Assembly: GCA_030442035.1 (NCBI GenBank)
Contig: JAUJEA010000007.1
Coordinates: forward strand, 303,114-367,113
Reading direction: 5' to 3'
DNA: 64,000 nt
From: Splendidivirga corallicola
GTDB taxonomy: Bacteria; Bacteroidota; Bacteroidia; Cytophagales; Cyclobacteriaceae
Shown: piece by piece, positions 17,251 to 25,574 of the stretch
Position numbering within the stretch: position 1 is the stretch's first letter
How the letters are laid out: the number at the start of each line of letters is the position of its first letter
Program-made: the position numbers and the translations under genes
Notes under the pieces: model-generated
The model's database searches: none
Told to the model about the DNA's origin: nothing
Seen by the model: the letters and a program-made list of their open reading frames with translations, nothing else

Positions 17251-17601
17251 ATGGACTGGAAAAAAATAGAAAATGTAGAAACTGTTGAGGATATCATAAA
17301 AGAATCCAGGGACAGAGCGGTATTGATTTTTAAGCATAGTACAAGGTGCCCCATCAGCAGCATGGCACTTGATCGTTTAATAAGATCCTGGGATCATCAG
17401 GACATGGGGCATGTAGGGATCTATTATTTGGATCTTATCGCCAATCGTCAAATTTCAAACAGCATAGCCAATGTCTTCGGTGTTCCTCATGAATCGCCGC
17501 AGGTTTTATTGATAAAAGATGGAGAATGCTTTTATGATAATTCTCATATGGGGATCAATTATGGTGATCTGAAAGAAAGACTGGAAACCTCCACATCATA
17601 A
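17251..17601 (+). CDS. ytxJ: bacillithiol-system redox-active protein YtxJ
   Basis: Protein of 116 residues with a monothiol thioredoxin-like fold. FKHSTRCPISSMA carries the single active cysteine (about residue 34), followed by YYLDLIANRQISNSIANVFG and the cis-Pro region HESPQVLLIKDG. This matches YtxJ (DUF2847), proposed to reduce bacillithiolated proteins or mixed disulfides. Its presence suggests this organism makes bacillithiol. It directly follows the basic repeat protein with 2 bp between stop and start. Confidence 0.88.
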   Translation: MDWKKIENVETVEDIIKESRDRAVLIFKHSTRCPISSMALDRLIRSWDHQDMGHVGIYYLDLIANRQISNSIANVFGVPHESPQVLLIKDGECFYDNSHMGINYGDLKERLETSTS

Positions 17602-17688
17602 TCGTAGACACGAAGAAGCACAGAATATAAAAGCGAGGATTCGTCTCCTATACCATTTTAGAGTGAAGAGGCTTAGGTATGTGAGTTA

Positions 17689-18093
17689 TCAGAAGTTAAA
17701 ATTAACTTCCTGAGTCAGTGCCGGATCAAGACTTAGAGCAACAGGACAAGTTAAAGCAGCTTGTTTTAATTTCTCTATTTGTTCTTCTGTTCCTTGCGGA
17801 CTTTCCCATTGAAATTCAATTCTGATCTTTCCGATTCTCCTGGGATCCGCTTTCATCAGTTTAGTGACCTCTGCAGAAAGCCCTGCCAGCTCAATATTCT
17901 CCTTTCGCGCTTCAATGCCCATAATAGTCATCATACAACTTACCAAGGCAGTGCTTACAAGATCTGTAGGTGAAAAAGCCTCACCTTTTCCATTATTATC
18001 CACCGGGGCATCTGTTACAATCTCTTTCCCTGATTTAAGATGAACTGCTTCTGTCCTGAGTTCACCTGAGTATTTCACTGTACTAATTTTCAC
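17689..18093 (-). CDS. OsmC family protein (peroxide or organic hydroperoxide related)
   Basis: Protein of 134 residues. The two redox cysteines of the OsmC/Ohr fold are present: Cys53 in SPTDLVSTALVSCMMT and Cys116 in AALTCPVALSL. The overall pattern, MKISTVKYSGELRTEAVHLKSG with GEAFSPTDL, is closer to the OsmC/YhfA branch than to Ohr. Ohr and OsmC reduce hydroperoxides with the help of thiols; it lies next to ytxJ, a thiol-redox gene, on the opposite strand. It appears to be monocistronic. Confidence 0.9.
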   Translation of the reverse strand: MKISTVKYSGELRTEAVHLKSGKEIVTDAPVDNNGKGEAFSPTDLVSTALVSCMMTIMGIEARKENIELAGLSAEVTKLMKADPRRIGKIRIEFQWESPQGTEEQIEKLKQAALTCPVALSLDPALTQEVNFNF

Positions 18094-18318
18094 CTTACAA
18101 ATCTTTGTTTTTCTTTAATATAATGAAAACCTCAATAAAATTAACTCCATGTTGATGCATTGAAAATTTATATATTATTGAGATTTCTCCAACATTCTTT
18201 CCATAAATGCAAAATTAAATTTCAGTTCTTACAAGTATGGGCAAAACTAATTATATTTATTTTGCGTTATTTGAAAAATGAGTATTTTTATTTAATAACA
18301 AGTCTTAAATACATAAAA

Positions 18319-19047
18319 ATGCATCGGATGTTGAGAACACTTTTTATTGGATTGGCTATGTTCGCTACTATTCCAGCCTTTTCTCAAGGAAGTGGTGGGG
18401 ATTACGAATACAGCAGCGAGATCATATGGGGGATCAATAAAAATACAAACGGAGGATTGATTGGCGGGTTTATCCTGAAGTATGGTAGGGCTGTAAAAGA
18501 TAATTATTTTGAGACTTTTGGTTTAGAATTATCTAATGTAAAACATCCTAAAGAAGTAAGAACACAATCAATTACGGGGAACTCTTTTATTTGGGGAAAG
18601 CAAAATTACCTCTATGCTATTAGATTACAGTATGGTCGTGAAAAGATATTATTCAGGAAAGCCCCTCAGCAAGGGGTCCAAATCAATGCCTTTTTGGCTG
18701 GTGGGCCTACAGTGGGAGTAGTTACTCCCTATTACATTACAGTACAGACCTCATTGATTGAATCTACCAGTGTTCCTTTTAATCCAAACGTTCACACGAA
18801 CCGAAGAAGTATTTTAGGAGCCGGCACCCTGTTTCAAGGATTGGGAGAGAGCCAGATCAAGCTTGGAGGTAATGTGAAGACCGGTTTGAATTTCGAGTTT
18901 GGTACTTTTAAAAGACACGTAACGGGTTTTGAAGTAGGATTTATGTTGGAAGCTTTTACGGAAGATATCATCATTGTTCCTAATGCAGAGAACAGGAACA
19001 TATATCCTTCAGCCTTTATCACACTCTTTTATGGATCAAGAAGATAA
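18319..19047 (+). CDS. exported beta-rich (outer membrane) protein of unknown function
   Basis: Protein of 242 residues from the ATG at 18319. An open frame extends upstream to 18160, but MHRMLRTLFIGLAMFATIPA ending in FSQ is a clean signal peptide and the upstream residues look non-coding. The mature protein is glycine- and aromatic-rich with alternating strands (GLIGGFILKYGRAVKD, FETFGLELSNVKH) and ends SAFITLFYGSRR, as in a small outer-membrane beta-barrel. It lies 71 bp upstream of lipA. The function is not known. Confidence 0.7.
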   Translation: MHRMLRTLFIGLAMFATIPAFSQGSGGDYEYSSEIIWGINKNTNGGLIGGFILKYGRAVKDNYFETFGLELSNVKHPKEVRTQSITGNSFIWGKQNYLYAIRLQYGREKILFRKAPQQGVQINAFLAGGPTVGVVTPYYITVQTSLIESTSVPFNPNVHTNRRSILGAGTLFQGLGESQIKLGGNVKTGLNFEFGTFKRHVTGFEVGFMLEAFTEDIIIVPNAENRNIYPSAFITLFYGSRR

Positions 19048-19082
19048 GCATAGGATGTTTATCATTTGACCCTTTTAATTAC

Positions 19083-19090
19083 TAATTTTG
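19083..19090 (+). promoter_or_regulatory. Bacteroidota -7 promoter element for lipA
   Basis: TAATTTTG followed by CTGTCG matches the TAnnTTTG -7 consensus and lies 29 bp before the lipA ATG. A TTTG occurs upstream at 14 bp instead of 19 bp, so the -33 box is uncertain. Confidence 0.35.
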
Positions 19091-19118
19091 CTGTCGTAAA
19101 TACAAAATCATTTAATCG

Positions 19119-20015
19119 ATGATAGAATTACCTGTTGTATCGAAAGGAACGTCCAATGGGGACTCTGATAAGAGAGTTAAAAAGCCGGATTGGCTGCGCG
19201 TGAAACTCCCGATTGGAGAAGAATATAAGAAGGTCAGGAAGTTAGTGGATAATTATAAGCTGCACACCATTTGTGAAAGTGGTAATTGTCCAAATATGGG
19301 AGAGTGTTGGGGTGCAGGAACCGCCACCTTTATGATTCTTGGTAATGTTTGTACCAGGAGCTGTTCTTTTTGTGCTGTTGCTACAGGAAGACCCCCTGAG
19401 TACGATGAAGAAGAACCCAAGCGCGTTGCAGAGGCAATAAAGTTGATGGGTGTGAAACATGCCGTGATCACTTCAGTGAATAGAGATGAACTCAAAGACA
19501 GAGGAGCTGAAATTTGGTATGAAACCGTAGTAGAGGTGAAAAAGCTGAGCCCTGAAACAACTATTGAAACATTGATCCCTGACGTAAAAGGCAATTGGGA
19601 TGCACTTTACCGTATGATTGATGCGGGACAGGAGGTTGTTTCGCATAACATGGAAACCGTTGAAAGACTTTACAGAAGAGTAAGACCACAAGCTAAATAC
19701 AACAGGAGTCTGGAACAAACCAAGTTAACCAAAGAATATGGCAAAAGAACCAAATCTGGTATCATGCTTGGCCTGGGAGAAACTGCTGATGAGGTTTACA
19801 AAGCAATGGATGACCTGGTAGCACATGGTTTGGATATATTAACTTTGGGACAATACCTGCAGCCAACTAAAATGCACATTGAAGTAGCAGAATTTATACA
19901 TCCGGATAAGTTCGAGCATTATAAGGAAGAAGGGCTTAAAAGAGGATTGAAATATGTGGAATCAGGCCCATTGGTAAGGTCTTCCTATCATGCAGAGAGA
20001 CATGTTAATGTTTGA
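19119..20015 (+). CDS. lipA: lipoyl synthase
   Basis: Protein of 298 residues. Both [4Fe-4S] clusters are visible: the auxiliary cluster C52-x4-C57-x5-C63 ([12 protein letters not shown]) and the radical-SAM cluster C78-x3-C82-x2-C85 (CTRSCSFC). The conserved C-terminal RSSYHAE supplies the serine that binds the auxiliary cluster. It inserts two sulfur atoms into octanoyl-lysine of lipoyl domains, here probably GcvH (56.9 kb) and 2-oxoacid dehydrogenase E2. An intrinsic terminator follows 22 bp after the stop. Confidence 0.98.
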   Translation: MIELPVVSKGTSNGDSDKRVKKPDWLRVKLPIGEEYKKVRKLVDNYKLHTICESGNCPNMGECWGAGTATFMILGNVCTRSCSFCAVATGRPPEYDEEEPKRVAEAIKLMGVKHAVITSVNRDELKDRGAEIWYETVVEVKKLSPETTIETLIPDVKGNWDALYRMIDAGQEVVSHNMETVERLYRRVRPQAKYNRSLEQTKLTKEYGKRTKSGIMLGLGETADEVYKAMDDLVAHGLDILTLGQYLQPTKMHIEVAEFIHPDKFEHYKEEGLKRGLKYVESGPLVRSSYHAERHVNV

Positions 20016-20036
20016 AATATAACATCACAATAAAAT

Positions 20037-20072
20037 AAAAGAAGGCCTTCGATTGATTGAAGGCCTTCTTTT
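20037..20072. terminator. intrinsic terminator after lipA (bidirectional)
   Basis: Perfect inverted repeat AAAAGAAGGCCTT / AAGGCCTTCTTTT around a 10-nt loop. The left arm is preceded by A-rich and the right arm followed by T-rich sequence, so it can serve lipA and possibly also the convergent DUF4097 operon. Confidence 0.85.
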
Positions 20073-20117
20073 AACCTCTTCTAAGTAATAGCCCCATAAT
20101 AATTATCAAGCATGGCC
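20068..20117 (-). repeat. 50-bp repeat family C, copy 1
   Basis: On the minus strand these 50 bp are identical to 63695-63744. The sequence begins GGCCATGCTTGATAATTATT and ends AGAAGAGGTTAAAAG. It lies between the lipA terminator and the end of the first DUF4097 gene. There are no long terminal repeats and no coding frame. Confidence 0.75.
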
Positions 20118-20163
20118 TATCTGTAATTCGCAATGATTGATTCGCAATTAACTTTTCCAGCCT

Positions 20164-20979
20164 TTAGTTTTTTCTTAGATAAATATCTCCGTTGTAGTTT
20201 TTAATAGTGAACTCAGGGCCACCACCATTGATTACACCTCTGACCCAATTATTGATCACCACTTTGTATTGTTTTCCCGATTTCTCCCTATTATTAATTG
20301 CCGGCTGATCATTTTTCATTTGCAGGTCGAATCCTGAAAATATGTCACCCCTTTGTGTTTTCATTTTGAATTCGGCTTTAGTGCTGCTTGGAAGCGTCAG
20401 ATCAACATCACCATTATAAGTATTAAATGCCATTGGAGTATCGGCCGTAATTTTATCAAAAGTCACTTTGATATCTCCATTATATGTATCGGCGGTAACC
20501 GATCCGGAAATTTTTTCCAGGGTTATTTTTCCATTATAATTCTCTGCATTCACTTCTCCTACAACGTCGGTCACATGAACCTCGCCATTGTTGTAGGTTG
20601 AGACATTTATATCAAAATTTTTGGGTACCTGAATGGTCAGATCAACCCCCTGTGTCCATGAATCTGACTCCACCACCACATAGTTATCCTCTTCGGAGGC
20701 TTCAAGATCAAAAGAGGAACCGGATATTCTTTTTAATCCATCTTTTTCCGCAGGTGCTTTTTTCACCTTACCCTGTCTTGATTTGTAGTTGACTACAACA
20801 TTTCTTCCTTCATATCCAATGATTTTTATGGATCCAATGTGTATGTCAGCAGATAGTTTCCCTCTTTGTCCGGGATCACTTAAAGGGATTTCCAGTTTGC
20901 CCTCCTTTTGTGCGTAGGCAGCACTTCCCATTAAAAAGACAAGAAACATTATACCAATTTTAATTTTAAGCGTTTTCAT
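20164..20979 (-). CDS. DUF4097 family exported beta-strand repeat protein
   Basis: Protein of 271 residues with a signal peptide ending GSAAYAQ (about 23). The body is a right-handed beta-helix-like series in which YNG(D/K/E)I recurs (STYNNGEVHV, ENYNGKITLEKI, DTYNGDIKVTFD, NTYNGDVDLTLP, KNYNGDIYLRKN), the hallmark of DUF4097 (putative auto-transporter adhesin-like). It is last in the operon sigma factor, HEAT protein, DUF4097, DUF4097. The pair looks like a duplication (see the 20-bp repeat ahead of each). A cell-envelope role is inferred. Confidence 0.87.
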   Translation of the reverse strand: MKTLKIKIGIMFLVFLMGSAAYAQKEGKLEIPLSDPGQRGKLSADIHIGSIKIIGYEGRNVVVNYKSRQGKVKKAPAEKDGLKRISGSSFDLEASEEDNYVVVESDSWTQGVDLTIQVPKNFDINVSTYNNGEVHVTDVVGEVNAENYNGKITLEKISGSVTADTYNGDIKVTFDKITADTPMAFNTYNGDVDLTLPSSTKAEFKMKTQRGDIFSGFDLQMKNDQPAINNREKSGKQYKVVINNWVRGVINGGGPEFTIKNYNGDIYLRKN

Positions 20980-21001
20980 AATGATCGTACTTTAATAATC
21001 C

Positions 21002-21021
21002 TATTTATTTTGAGTTTTGAC
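21002..21021 (-). repeat. 20-bp repeat upstream of DUF4097 gene, copy 1
   Basis: Twenty bases, TATTTATTTTGAGTTTTGAC on the plus strand, are identical to 21962-21981. Each copy lies just upstream of a DUF4097 start in the transcription direction, 22 bp and 5 bp away. This could be a translation-enhancing leader or a trace of tandem duplication. Confidence 0.6.
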
Positions 21022-21032
21022 AGTTTTTATCT

Positions 21033-21956
21033 TTAATTTTCTTTTACATAAACATCACCATTGAACGTTTCGAAGTTCAACCTCACACCTCCATTTCTGG
21101 CTCGCATCAAGGATCTGCCATCGATCTTATAACTTATACCATTTCCACGGCTGTGTTCCTTTTTTTCAATTAAAGTCTGCTGCTTTAAATCAGATAAGTT
21201 GGTAAAAAAATCGCCATTAAAGGTTTTAAAAGTTATATCCGCAGCCAGGCCTTTTTGGTAATGCGCGTTGATATCCCCATTTAAAGTATAATATTTGGAT
21301 TCTACCTCGGGGTTTTTAGTATATGTGATATCTACGTCTCCATTGATGGTATGCACATCTGTTTGCCCGGATACCTTGTTTAGTGAAATGGAGCCGTTGA
21401 TGTTATTTAATACAAGATTTCCATGAGTGTTGTCTACATTAATATCACCTCTGTTGATGGTGGATAATCGAAGATTTACATTTTTGGGGACCTTAATATT
21501 AAAGTCAACAACAAAGTCATAATCAAATCTGCAGTTATTCCAGTTATAGCCCCATCCCTGATGTTTTCTTTTATTTTTCGAATAGTTATTTCTGGTGAGT
21601 CCTCCACAAGGACCATCAATAAATACCACAATACTGTCCGTTAATTCCATAACACCCACGGATATTTCCTCTTTTCCTTTTTGCAATCTTGCCTCGGTCT
21701 TTGCGCTGATCTGTTTTTTGGCTTCCAACTGTATTGTAGCGCCATCGTATCCTTCAACTTCGATATGTCCGTTGATATTAGCCAGAAAAAAAACCGGGTT
21801 TTGGGCATCATTCGAAAAAGATAATTCTTTCTGAATAGTTTCTTCTGCTTTCTGAGCCATTGCTGAAAAAGAAAGAATCATCAAAATACAGGCTGTAACC
21901 CCTATCAATTTGAGTATCTTAATTATTTGTTTGGTTTGAACTAAATTCGAAATCAT
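21033..21956 (-). CDS. DUF4097 family exported protein, second paralogue
   Basis: Protein of 307 residues with a signal region ending SFSAMAQK (about residue 35). It has the same repeating motif as its neighbour: LSTINRGDINVDNTHGNLVL, NNINGSISLNKVSG, HTINGDVDITYT, YTLNGDINAHYQ, KTFNGDFFTNL and FETFNGDVYVKEN. The cysteine- and glycine-rich insert around FIDGPCGGLTRNNYS distinguishes it from the downstream paralogue. Its product is probably exported and envelope-associated. It lies 35 bp after the HEAT gene in the sigma-factor operon. Confidence 0.87.
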   Translation of the reverse strand: MISNLVQTKQIIKILKLIGVTACILMILSFSAMAQKAEETIQKELSFSNDAQNPVFFLANINGHIEVEGYDGATIQLEAKKQISAKTEARLQKGKEEISVGVMELTDSIVVFIDGPCGGLTRNNYSKNKRKHQGWGYNWNNCRFDYDFVVDFNIKVPKNVNLRLSTINRGDINVDNTHGNLVLNNINGSISLNKVSGQTDVHTINGDVDITYTKNPEVESKYYTLNGDINAHYQKGLAADITFKTFNGDFFTNLSDLKQQTLIEKKEHSRGNGISYKIDGRSLMRARNGGVRLNFETFNGDVYVKEN

Positions 21957-21961
21957 GGCTT

Positions 21962-21981
21962 TATTTATTTTGAGTTTTGAC
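21962..21981 (-). repeat. 20-bp repeat upstream of DUF4097 gene, copy 2
   Basis: Identical to 21002-21021, TATTTATTTTGAGTTTTGAC on the plus strand, and located in the 35-bp gap between the HEAT gene and the second DUF4097 gene. Confidence 0.6.
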
Positions 21982-21991
21982 CTTTGTGATT

Positions 21992-22795
21992 CTATATGAG
22001 CACTTTAATATTTTTCTCAATTTCTTCTTTTATTTCGGGTGGTACCACACCATCCATGAACAAGCGATGAAATTCAACCACTGAACGTTTTTCTTGTAGT
22101 GAAACCATTACTTCTGCCAAACCGATTTGTACTAGCGGGGAAGTTTGATTACTGATTGATTTAATAAGCCCCTCCCTTATTCTGGGATTATTACCATATT
22201 GATAAAGGGCATCCAAAGCTGCGAGGCGTACATTGTCATTTTCATCATTGTTCAAGGTGTTGAGCAATGCATCTGCTACAACCTCATTTACATCGGCCAT
22301 TTCGCGTGTTAAACTCACTGCTTTGAGTCTTTCGGTTGGAGATTCCTTTTCCAACATAGCTACCATCATCATACTTTTCATTTCCTGAATTTCGCCAGTC
22401 ATCATTTGGAACTGATCCTCATATTTATTGGTCATATTCAACCAATAGACGCCTGATATACCGATCAATAATACAAAAGCACCAAGCGCATATCGTGAAA
22501 AGTTTCTGTTATGAAAAATGAGGTTGATCCTGTCAAATAACAGTTCCAACCAATTTGCTTCTGTTTCGGCTCTTTTATGCTCATTGAGCATCTGATAGAA
22601 ATTGTTATCCATTTGTGGCGAAGGTTCCGGTACCTCTATCTTTTTCAACCCTTCCCAGGTTCTCAGCGCCGAATTAAGCGCTTCCTGTGATTGCTCGTTG
22701 TTTGCAAGGTGTTCCAGAAACTGTACTCTTTCAGCTTCTCCAATTTCGCCATTAATAAAATCAATGATCATTTCTTCAAATTTCTCAGTTTCCAT
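21992..22795 (-). CDS. HEAT-repeat membrane protein, probable anti-sigma factor
   Basis: Protein of 267 residues. An N-terminal helical cytoplasmic part (METEKFEEMIIDFINGEIGE) resembles Bacteroidota anti-sigma factors without the zinc motif. One transmembrane segment is at about 101-120 (YALGAFVLLIGISGVYWLN). The periplasmic C-terminus has HEAT-like repeats (DVNEVVADALLNTLNNDEND, VRLAALDALYQYGNNPRIRE). Its start overlaps the end of the sigma-factor gene by 11 bp, so they are translationally coupled. Control of sigma activity by a signal at the HEAT domain is inferred. Confidence 0.8.
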   Translation of the reverse strand: METEKFEEMIIDFINGEIGEAERVQFLEHLANNEQSQEALNSALRTWEGLKKIEVPEPSPQMDNNFYQMLNEHKRAETEANWLELLFDRINLIFHNRNFSRYALGAFVLLIGISGVYWLNMTNKYEDQFQMMTGEIQEMKSMMMVAMLEKESPTERLKAVSLTREMADVNEVVADALLNTLNNDENDNVRLAALDALYQYGNNPRIREGLIKSISNQTSPLVQIGLAEVMVSLQEKRSVVEFHRLFMDGVVPPEIKEEIEKNIKVLI

Positions 22796-23354
22796 ATATG
22801 CCCTCCTTTTCCATTTTTTGATACATTTTTTTTAGATCTTTTATAGCCCGATGAATCCTCACTTTTACCGCTCCCTCAGAGCAGTTTAATATTCTTCCAA
22901 TTTCTTCATATTTAAGCTCCTGGTATCGGCTCAATATTAAAATCTCTTTTTTCTCCTCAGGAAGTCTATTAAGCGCACTTTCAAGCAAAGCTGTTTCCTG
23001 TCGCTTCATCACTTCCTCATCGGTAGCAGGGAGTTGTTCCATTTTATCTTCCAGGAATTCATGATTTTCCGAAAAATGATACCGTTTATTTTTTTTAAAC
23101 TGATCCACGTGAACGTTCCTTGCCAAATGGTATATCCAGGTTTTAAATTGACCTTCTCCCCGATATGTATGTCTATATTTTAATATGCGATAAAAAACAT
23201 TCTGTACGAGATCCTCACTTACATCGGCTCGATGAGTCAATCGATAAAAAAAGCCAAAAAGCTTTTTGCTGTAGCGTGAGTAAAGCAGACCTAATTTATC
23301 TACATCCCCATTCTTTACCTTAAGCATTAATGCGTTGTCAGAAAGTGCGTCCAA
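22785..23354 (-). CDS. ECF RNA polymerase sigma factor
   Basis: Protein of 189 residues starting from TTG at 23354; the next in-frame ATG would remove the conserved LSDNALM start. Region 2 includes LGLLYSRYSKKLFGFFYRL and DVSEDLVQNVFYRILKY. Region 4 includes RLPEEKKEILILSRYQELKY and ILNCSEGAVKVRIHRAIKDL. It is the first gene of an operon with a HEAT-repeat protein and two DUF4097 proteins, a recurring Bacteroidota arrangement. Autoregulation is likely but not shown. The signal is unknown. Confidence 0.93.
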   Translation of the reverse strand: MDALSDNALMLKVKNGDVDKLGLLYSRYSKKLFGFFYRLTHRADVSEDLVQNVFYRILKYRHTYRGEGQFKTWIYHLARNVHVDQFKKNKRYHFSENHEFLEDKMEQLPATDEEVMKRQETALLESALNRLPEEKKEILILSRYQELKYEEIGRILNCSEGAVKVRIHRAIKDLKKMYQKMEKEGIYGN

Positions 23355-23741
23355 ATTATGGTCTTTTTAGATTTTAAAGGGGAAACCCTGTTTGTCCTAA
23401 ATGGTTACAGGCAATATTCATTTTTTTTAATTTATGATTTTTGGCACTGGATCGCAAAGCCTCGAATACAGAAGGTAATGTACAGGAGAGTGTGGAGATT
23501 AGTGGTTAATCTGTGAACTACTCAATGATGGTTTGTATATGCTCAATTACCAGTACTCAGGCTTTGATATTTGAATTGTGGTTGAGATCCTGGGAAATTC
23601 AGCCAATAGTTGAAATCTGACGTCTGAGCCCTTAAGAGAAAAGCACTGTCTGTAACTCAATAAACTTCATATTATAAGGTATTAGATGAATTGAGAATTA
23701 CTAAGTGTACACTTTAACATCGTAAAAATTTTTAAATCAAA
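23355..23741. other. intergenic region without a recognisable gene
   Basis: 387 bp between the divergent sigma-factor and S66 carboxypeptidase genes. No ORF, tRNA or repeat is seen. The part next to 23354 should hold the sigma-operon promoter, but I cannot place a good TAnnTTTG box. Confidence 0.5.
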
Positions 23742-24647
23742 TCATGCGAAAGCCAAAGTAGTGTATTCCTGACCAACATTAAGTTTTGTTATGCGTGAAA
23801 CAGGAATGGCCAGATTTTGAGGTTCATGACCCACTGGAAATCCAAAGGCAAGAGGATAATTAAATTGATTTACATGGGAAGCGATTACCTCAAACGAATT
23901 TTGTCCAAAAGGATCATCCGGATTGTCTTTCATATCTGAAAAATGACCAATGAGCAAACCTGCTAATTGGTTCAGTTTACCAGCTCTTTTCATTTGTACC
24001 ATCATGCGGTCAAGACGATAAAGGTCTTCATCTATATCTTCAATGAATAGTATTTTATTGGCAGTATCAATATCAGATGAACTACCAATAATATGTGTCA
24101 AAATTGAAAGATTGCCTCCTATTATTTGTGCCTGGGCTTTGCCAGATCTGTTTAGGCGATGGTGTGGAACTTGATATTCTATCGATTCACCAAAGAGTAT
24201 CTTTCTTAAGCTTTCAACTGCTTCCTCAGCTCCTTTCATTTGAAATATAGCTGGCATTGTTGCATGAACAGATTCAATATTCAATCCATGCAAATGGCAT
24301 AATAAAGCTGTAATGTCGCTAAAGCCAATGATCCATTTGGGGAATTGTTCTAACGCTGAGAAATTGATCTGGTCAATGATCCGTGTAGTACCATAGCCAC
24401 CTCTGGCGCAGAAAATAGCTTTAATTTCAGGATCATCAATAGCCGTTTGTAAGTCCTTTATTCGTTTCTCATCATTTCCGGCAAATTGATTTTCCTTTGT
24501 GAAAAGTGATTTCCCAAAATTTATGGTAAGCCCCCATTTCTCTAAAATTTCTGCCCCATTTTCAATATCTGGCCCTTTTACTTTCTTGGCAGTGGCTACA
24601 ATGGACACCTTATCCTTTGGTTTTAGGTAGCGTGGTTTATGGATCAT
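23742..24647 (-). CDS. S66 family LD-carboxypeptidase
   Basis: Protein of 301 residues, the usual length. The nucleophile Ser110 lies in WIIGFSDITALLCHL, the oxyanion and fold motif CARGGYGTTRIIDQI precedes it, and the Glu and His of the Ser-Glu-His triad lie in FIEDIDEDLYRLDRM and PVGHEPQNLAIP. It removes the terminal D-alanine from tetrapeptide stems of murein in recycling, or cleaves microcin-like peptides (MccF branch). There is no signal peptide, so it acts in the cytoplasm. It is monocistronic. Confidence 0.92.
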   Translation of the reverse strand: MIHKPRYLKPKDKVSIVATAKKVKGPDIENGAEILEKWGLTINFGKSLFTKENQFAGNDEKRIKDLQTAIDDPEIKAIFCARGGYGTTRIIDQINFSALEQFPKWIIGFSDITALLCHLHGLNIESVHATMPAIFQMKGAEEAVESLRKILFGESIEYQVPHHRLNRSGKAQAQIIGGNLSILTHIIGSSSDIDTANKILFIEDIDEDLYRLDRMMVQMKRAGKLNQLAGLLIGHFSDMKDNPDDPFGQNSFEVIASHVNQFNYPLAFGFPVGHEPQNLAIPVSRITKLNVGQEYTTLAFA

Positions 24648-24796
24648 ATTAAGATCGGATTAAACACAGTAAATCAGTGTGATCAAAACTATAAAAATAT
24701 TTTAATAGATGATTTCTGAATGACTGAATATAAATTGAAACCAAACGAATGGGCACGGAAAATTATTATTTGTTAAGTTAAACGTGTCAGAAAAAC

Positions 24797-25213
24797 TCAG
24801 CTTTCTGTGATCCAAAAAATAGCATCTTCAAGGTTATCAAAAATCTGAAGGTAGGCACTCGTTTCATCCACTCTACCCAGTATTTTTTCTATACTAATAC
24901 TACCGAAGTTTTCTTTGCCAACCACAAAAGCAGCATGGATTCTAATTCCTTTGGCATCGGTGTAATTCTTAAAAAGTTTACTGCAATACTCACGGTCAGG
25001 TCTGGAACTGCCCTGGAATTCTGAAATATCTATAATGATTTTGTATAAGTTATATTTTTCAAGGTACTCGAGCTCTTTTTTAACAGTCTTACGAAAGTCG
25101 GCTGAAGATATAACACCTTTCCAAAGCGCCTGGATGAACAAGCCATTTGGACTATATGAAATAGAAACATAATCGGTTGAATAGAGATCAATATTATCCC
25201 AATTATCGCCCAT
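24797..25213 (-). CDS. STAS/SpoIIAA-like hypothetical protein
   Basis: Protein of 138 residues without signal or membrane segments. The pattern of alternating strands and helices (LYKIIIDISEFQGSSRPDRE, IRIHAAFVVGKENFGSISIE, YLQIFDNLEDAIFWI) resembles SpoIIAA-like or STAS-fold proteins seen in Bacteroidota. The phosphorylatable serine of anti-sigma antagonists is not clear. It stands alone. The function is unknown. Confidence 0.65.
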   Translation of the reverse strand: MGDNWDNIDLYSTDYVSISYSPNGLFIQALWKGVISSADFRKTVKKELEYLEKYNLYKIIIDISEFQGSSRPDREYCSKLFKNYTDAKGIRIHAAFVVGKENFGSISIEKILGRVDETSAYLQIFDNLEDAIFWITES

Positions 25214-25574
25214 CCTTTTTTTGTGTCAAGTTAGAACCCTCATATATAAAAAACAGCCGAATTTCAGCTCAAATATGACTTCGGTAACCTTTGGATTCTT
25301 TTAGCCTGAGCTACTTAAGTATTTGAATCTGTGTGGTTTTTTGTCATGTTATAACTTAAGTGAATTTCCTAAGAGTTGATCATCGAAGCGTTTAAGCGTG
25401 AGATGAATTTTTCACTAATTCATTTTTAAAATTGTTATACAATATCGTTAGTAGCTTTCGGAGGAGATTTCGAGCAGTAAAGGATTCCCTAATGAGAATG
25501 AACCAATACATGATAGCGCTAGAACATCTGTTCGCGAAAGACATTATTTTTTTTACTATGTTAACAATAGAGCA
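25214..25574. other. intergenic region without a recognisable gene
   Basis: 361 bp upstream of the STAS-like gene and downstream of the membrane protein gene on the minus strand. I see no ORF, repeat, hairpin with T-run or -7 box that I would call. Confidence 0.4.

Noticed and set aside
18160..18318. Extended N-terminus of the membrane protein upstream of lipA
   Set aside because: The 53 extra residues lie before a clean signal peptide starting at 18319 and look like translated AT-rich intergenic sequence.
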